DNA of 64,000 nucleotides, taken from Berkiella_A sp964633725. GTDB taxonomy: Bacteria > Pseudomonadota > Gammaproteobacteria > Berkiellales > Berkiellaceae. Shown here one piece after another: positions 60,150 to 64,000 of this stretch. Positions within the stretch are counted from its first letter, which is position 1. Each line of letters starts with the position of its first letter. The notes below the pieces were generated by a model that saw only the letters and a program-made list of their open reading frames with translations, ran no database searches and was not told where the DNA came from. Location: NCBI GenBank assembly GCA_964633725.1, contig CAZWHY010000011.1:16250-80249 (forward strand). The letters are read 5' to 3'. A program made the translations under genes and the position numbers.

Positions 60150-61556
60150 ATGTCAGATAAAACAAATATATTTAAGCCATTAGTTGAGAAAATCGCCTAC
60201 CATTCCCCTATTAATATTACGAATTGTTTCAAAGACGAAGAGGGAGTGGTATTACTGCATAGTGCTAAGTTTGATGATAAAAATGGGCGTTATAGCTATT
60301 TGGGTGTCAGGCCATTTTATACCATTATCTCTAAAAATAGTTGGATCAAAACATCCGACACTCAATACAAAGGCAATGTATTGGCATTGCTCCAAAATTA
60401 TTGCCGTAGACAGACTTTAGAGACGCACTCTGATTTGCCGCCATTTCAAGGGGGGGGGATGGGGATGCTGAGCTATGATTTAGCGCAAAGCCTGGAGCAG
60501 TTACCCCCACCTCAAAGCGATGGATTTGTGTTGCCTGATTTTATTTTTGGGTTTTATGATTTGGTTTTTGCGTGGGATCATAAAGAGAAAACCTGTTGTT
60601 TATTTTCAAGCGGCTTGCCAGAGTCGTCAGAGTTTAGAGAAAAAAAATCCCAAAATCGCATGCAAGAAGTCTTGAGCTTTATTCAAGGTAATATAAGCGA
60701 GCCTAATATTCCAGAAAATATTGCAACAAACTCAGAGTTACAATCTAATTTTGAGCCCTCTCAATATATTAATGCAGTACAAAAAGCAATAGATTATATT
60801 TATGCGGGTGATATTTTTGAAGTAAACATTTCTCAACGTTTTCATATTCAATCTAGTTGTCATGCCTTTGACCTGTATTTAAAATTACAACAAGAAAATC
60901 CAGCGCCATTTTCTGGCTATCTTAATTTCAGTGCTTGCCAGATTATTTCGTCTTCTCCTGAGCGGTTTTTAAAATTAGAAAAAGGTCAAGTAGAGACTTG
61001 TCCTATTAAGGGGACTCGTCCTAGAGGGAAAACAAAAGAAGAAGATAAAAAATTAGGTGAAGAACTGATCAATAGTGTTAAAGATCGAGCAGAAAACATT
61101 ATGATTGTGGACTTAATGCGCAACGATTTATCAAAAATCTGTTTACCGCATAGCATTAAAGTACCAGAGATTTGTGGATTGCACAGTTTCGCAACAGTGC
61201 ACCATTTAGTTTCAACGGTGCAAGGGACATTAGCGCCACAATATGATGCTGTTGATGTGATTAAAGCAACATTTCCTGGCGGTTCTATTACAGGAGCCCC
61301 TAAAATCAGAGCCATGGAAGTGATAGCCGAAATTGAACCAACAGCGCGTGGGCCTTACTGTGGCTCGATGGGTTATATAGGTTTTGATGGTGGTATGGAT
61401 TTGTCGATACTGATTCGAACCTTTGTCAAAAAAGGACAGGATATTAGCTTTCAAGCAGGGGGCGCTATTGTTTCTGATTCTGAACCAAATGATGAATATC
61501 AAGAAACTTTGGATAAAGCGGCGGCTTTAATACAGGTATTATCAAAGCGCGTATAA
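60150..61556 (+). CDS. pabB: Aminodeoxychorismate synthase component I
   Basis: A 468-residue chorismate-using enzyme. It adds an amino group to chorismate on the way to p-aminobenzoate and folate. The deciding motif is CPIKGTRPRG with Lys287: PabB proteins have Lys at this place, whereas anthranilate synthase TrpE has Ala. Other conserved parts are YSYLGVRPFYTI, SSSPERFLKLE, MIVDLMRNDLS and ATFPGGSITGAPKIRAMEVI. The glutamine-amidotransferase partner PabA is not in the window. It follows the MFS gene by 32 bases. Confidence 0.9.
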   Translation: MSDKTNIFKPLVEKIAYHSPINITNCFKDEEGVVLLHSAKFDDKNGRYSYLGVRPFYTIISKNSWIKTSDTQYKGNVLALLQNYCRRQTLETHSDLPPFQGGGMGMLSYDLAQSLEQLPPPQSDGFVLPDFIFGFYDLVFAWDHKEKTCCLFSSGLPESSEFREKKSQNRMQEVLSFIQGNISEPNIPENIATNSELQSNFEPSQYINAVQKAIDYIYAGDIFEVNISQRFHIQSSCHAFDLYLKLQQENPAPFSGYLNFSACQIISSSPERFLKLEKGQVETCPIKGTRPRGKTKEEDKKLGEELINSVKDRAENIMIVDLMRNDLSKICLPHSIKVPEICGLHSFATVHHLVSTVQGTLAPQYDAVDVIKATFPGGSITGAPKIRAMEVIAEIEPTARGPYCGSMGYIGFDGGMDLSILIRTFVKKGQDISFQAGGAIVSDSEPNDEYQETLDKAAALIQVLSKRV

Positions 61557-61599
61557 AATCTCGCTTCTTTGAGGCGGTGAGGTGGATGCTATATTAGAC

Positions 61600-63762
61600 T
61601 TACTTCGGTTTTATAGACAAAGATTTTAGACTTTGCTGTACAACATGGAATAATGCTTGGGCATTGTATTTATTTTTGTGCGCCATAAGTTTAGTTTTAT
61701 GCAGTTCAGTAAATTCTGCGCCTGCTTGCAACAGCTGCCCTAAAGCACGATCATTCATGCTTTCTATAGCATGGTCTACCGCTGTTTTATTGTTTTTATC
61801 TTTGTGGGTTAAATCAGCGGGTTCTAGAATATTATCGAATATAGCATTAGAGCCTAATTGTATCGCCCAAAATAAAGGCGTTTCGCCATTTATATCAGTC
61901 TGGCAAGTTGTAGGCGATAATCCTATGTTTTTAACCCATGCTTCAATAAACTCTTCTAGAGGCAGCCTTAAGTACTTTCCTTTTTCTCCTGCAAAGTCTT
62001 GATATCCTTCTATTGTAGTGCCATTTTGCATTAAATAATTTCTAGTTATTTGGCTATTAGTATCTTGTTCTTTCCCAAAAAACATTAATGGAGGCATGCC
62101 ATATTCATGTGTGAAATCAAAATTTACATTATCTTCTTCCATGCATTTGTTTATAATAGGAAAGCGATTATTCTTTAAGGCAACATATGTTGTCTTTGAG
62201 CTAATAGGCGCGCCTTGTTTTATCAAAAAAGAAAATATTTGAATACGCCCTTTGTTTGCAGACCACTGCATGGATTTTTCAATAGCATCCTCATTAAGGT
62301 TATTATTAACTTGATGTATAGCATATAGATTTTTAATGATATTCGGATGATTATGTTTTGCAGCTTGGATAAGTATTTTAGAGGCAAGCTCTGATGGGAG
62401 TGTCAGCGGTATATTGTGGTTCAATAGTATATTCATAGCGGCAAGATTACTATTTTCAGCGGCGAGTGTCATGATTGTATTGCCGATACCCATTGAAAAA
62501 TTAGGGGGCTTGCTTTCTGATTGTAGAAGTGTGCTCAATATATCAGTTTTAGGCAATTGGAGGGCTGCAACAAAAGCTTCTTCTGAAACCGGTAGATTTT
62601 GTTCATTTATCAAAAAATTAACCAGTGTTATATTATTTTTTTGGATAGCCTCAACTAGAATTTGTTCAGGGTCGTATTGTGTTAAGAGATAGTTTTGTAT
62701 TTTTTTATTTTTTAAATCAATGGCAATTCTAAGTGCCTGTGTAATACTGTCATATCGTGAGCCATTAGGGTTTAATATGGATTCTAATGCTTCTAACCGC
62801 TCTGCTTTGATGGCTGTTTTTAAAGGAGATGCTGTTTTAATATTTTTTGTGAGTATTAAGGCATCCAATACTTCAGGCATTTTTTGGCATTGCAATATTA
62901 TGCATGCCACCGTTTCAATATCGTTATATAAAATTGCCGTGCTCAATGCTTGTTGTAAAGATACAATATTAGGTTCTGGCTTATCCTCGAGTCTCTCTCT
63001 TATAAGTTCATTCAGTATTTCTATTTTATTTATATTAGTTATTGGGTTTGTGTGTTTGTCAAGAACCGTGATGCCAAAGTGTAGACTTTGTGAGGTTGTG
63101 TACCGTTCAAATATTTGTTGAGCAATGGCATTTGGTGAATTGTACACATCTTTTTTTGATACGTTAGGATCCCAATAGCAAAGTTCTTGTTGCCCATGAT
63201 CATAAAAAATAGCGACAGCATGATTACCTACTTTTAGCATAAGCATTTTATTAGTGCTTGACGCATTGATAATTTGATTCAGCACAAGGTTCAATTCACT
63301 TTGTGTTTTGAGCGTAAAGGAAAACGTAAATTGGTTTTCAATTTCCAAGTCATCTCGTAATAGTTTGATAATGGCGGCATGATCTGTTTGTTTAACATCA
63401 TCTAGTATCTGTGTTGGATTTTGACAAAGTTGAATTTGTTCGTAGTAGGTAAATATTTCCATGAATTTAAGATGGGCTTGTTCTAAAGCGACATCAGGTT
63501 GCGTTTTATTGGCTAACATTCTCATATATTCATCGTGTTGGTTTTCAAGGTCAAAAATTTCTTGGCCACTAAGACTTGAAATGGAAGACGTTAGATCTAA
63601 GTAAGTGTTATCGCAACCAATGAAGTGATATAAGTTGAACAGTGTACTATCACCATTGCAAAAACCAGCAGGTGTAAGAGGCGGACGTCCTTTTAGTTGT
63701 AGCCATTTATTAAGGATTTTAATTCTAATCTGTTGATCTTTATTATCTTTGCTGCCAATCAT
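61600..63762 (-). CDS. Ankyrin-repeat protein with candidate papain-like cysteine protease head
   Basis: A 720-residue protein. The first 230 residues contain PAGFCNGDSTLFNLYHF (Cys35), GNHAVAIFYDH (His181) and CYWDPNV (Asp198), in the order and spacing of a papain-like Cys-His-Asp triad as in the YopT/C58 group and several Legionella effectors. From about 255 to 700 it is filled with degenerate ankyrin repeats (MTLAAENSNLAAMNILLNHN, NGETPLFWAIQLGSNAIFDN). No signal peptide or membrane helix is present. It is probably delivered to a host; this is inferred from domain type. It is convergent with pabB, with 43 bases between. Confidence 0.85.
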   Translation of the reverse strand: MIGSKDNKDQQIRIKILNKWLQLKGRPPLTPAGFCNGDSTLFNLYHFIGCDNTYLDLTSSISSLSGQEIFDLENQHDEYMRMLANKTQPDVALEQAHLKFMEIFTYYEQIQLCQNPTQILDDVKQTDHAAIIKLLRDDLEIENQFTFSFTLKTQSELNLVLNQIINASSTNKMLMLKVGNHAVAIFYDHGQQELCYWDPNVSKKDVYNSPNAIAQQIFERYTTSQSLHFGITVLDKHTNPITNINKIEILNELIRERLEDKPEPNIVSLQQALSTAILYNDIETVACIILQCQKMPEVLDALILTKNIKTASPLKTAIKAERLEALESILNPNGSRYDSITQALRIAIDLKNKKIQNYLLTQYDPEQILVEAIQKNNITLVNFLINEQNLPVSEEAFVAALQLPKTDILSTLLQSESKPPNFSMGIGNTIMTLAAENSNLAAMNILLNHNIPLTLPSELASKILIQAAKHNHPNIIKNLYAIHQVNNNLNEDAIEKSMQWSANKGRIQIFSFLIKQGAPISSKTTYVALKNNRFPIINKCMEEDNVNFDFTHEYGMPPLMFFGKEQDTNSQITRNYLMQNGTTIEGYQDFAGEKGKYLRLPLEEFIEAWVKNIGLSPTTCQTDINGETPLFWAIQLGSNAIFDNILEPADLTHKDKNNKTAVDHAIESMNDRALGQLLQAGAEFTELHKTKLMAHKNKYNAQALFHVVQQSLKSLSIKPK

Positions 63763-64000
63763 TTTACTATTTTGTCCATTTTAGCGTTATAAAATATATA
63801 GTTTATTAGAGAAATATTAGCATACCATTTAGCGAAATAATAAAAATTTTATGTGTATATCTGCCTTTTCAGGTTTATATTTGTTAGAGCAAAATAGAAG
63901 TGTCTGGTATTGGGCAAGTTAAAAATGTCCGCCATTGTCATTATTTTCAGGCTAGCATAGAATCATTTCATTTAGCTATTAAGCTGTTTTTTATTAATGT
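63763..64000. other. Intergenic end of the window
   Basis: AT-rich upstream region of the ankyrin gene; no gene or clear promoter is seen. The string GTTAAAAATGTCCGC near 63920 looks a little like the end of an insertion sequence, but nothing else supports one. Confidence 0.4.

Noticed and set aside
60150..61556. Anthranilate synthase component I (trpE)
   Set aside because: The lysine in PIKGT is the PabB hallmark; TrpE has alanine there.
18021..61556. Pathway link between pabB (p-aminobenzoate) and the AurF-like oxygenase
   Set aside because: They are more than 40 kb apart in different operons, and AurF-like enzymes have varied substrates.
61557..61599. Terminator between pabB and the ankyrin gene
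   Set aside because: The possible stem has wobble pairs and a mismatch and no T-run; too weak to list.
63909..63940. Insertion-sequence end
   Set aside because: Only a short string looks like one; no transposase or partner end is visible before the window closes.
1..64000. rRNA, tRNA and riboswitch genes
   Set aside because: No tRNA T-loop with matching acceptor arms, rRNA core sequence or known riboswitch core was recognised by reading; a covariance-model scan would be needed to exclude small RNAs.

Overview
The window looks like chromosomal DNA of a host-associated gammaproteobacterium. It is AT-rich by eye. Housekeeping genes of clear gammaproteobacterial type (aceEF-lpd, putP/putA, acnA, fumC, rpoS, tamAB, and a Tus-like terminator protein beside fumC) are mixed with large eukaryote-like proteins: ankyrin repeats, a protein-kinase domain, a papain-like protease and a phytase-like cysteine phosphatase. 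That mix is typical of Legionellales and relatives such as Coxiellaceae or Berkiella-like endosymbionts. The placement is an inference. No rRNA, tRNA, CRISPR array or prophage was recognised.

Layout. 1-4443: the pyruvate dehydrogenase operon (aceE cut by the left edge, aceF, lpd), ending in a hairpin shared with a VanZ-like gene. 5355-8912: a 1185-residue ankyrin protein. 8913-9444: a non-coding region with short repeats. 9445-14089: proline uptake and oxidation. 14086-15705: a membrane protein with a likely paralogue at 30698-31996.

15779-30114 is the most unusual part. It is an oxygenase-rich island with a Rieske ferredoxin, a secreted PTP-like phytase, and a forward operon: fatty-acid-hydroxylase-family protein, AurF-like diiron oxygenase, 2Fe-2S ferredoxin, Rieske oxygenase, hexapeptide acyltransferase-like protein and GH3 adenylating amide synthetase. 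A reverse operon faces it: N-acyl-D-amino-acid-deacylase-like protein fused to an Mpo1/DUF962-like domain, PAP2 phosphatase, acyltransferase-like protein, second Rieske oxygenase, SDR and second diiron protein. The two operons overlap at their 3' ends. Past the reverse operon lie an NTF2-like protein and the remnant of a third Rieske oxygenase. Together they look like an uncharacterised pathway for an oxidised, amide-linked, probably lipidic metabolite. Just beyond is a 64-residue peptide with a double-glycine-type leader and a near-consensus promoter.

32009-35908 holds a glutamine-synthetase-like ligase, an aldehyde dehydrogenase and an iron alcohol dehydrogenase, probably for amine or amino-alcohol metabolism. 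35936-39563 carries a Tus-like protein, a REC-GGDEF diguanylate cyclase and fumC. The tus-fumC neighbourhood resembles that of Escherichia coli and suggests the replication terminus. acnA follows, then a MarR regulator placed directly before rpoS, and a REP-associated tyrosine transposase between matching inverted repeats.

45522-51241 is a probable effector operon: a 1525-residue kinase-ankyrin-zeta-toxin-like fusion, a 66-residue protein and a possible SidE-PDE-like phosphodiesterase. 51255-58588 is a reverse operon joining a NitT/TauT-type ABC importer to tamA and tamB. The window ends with an MFS transporter, pabB and a second ankyrin protein that has a candidate cysteine-protease head.
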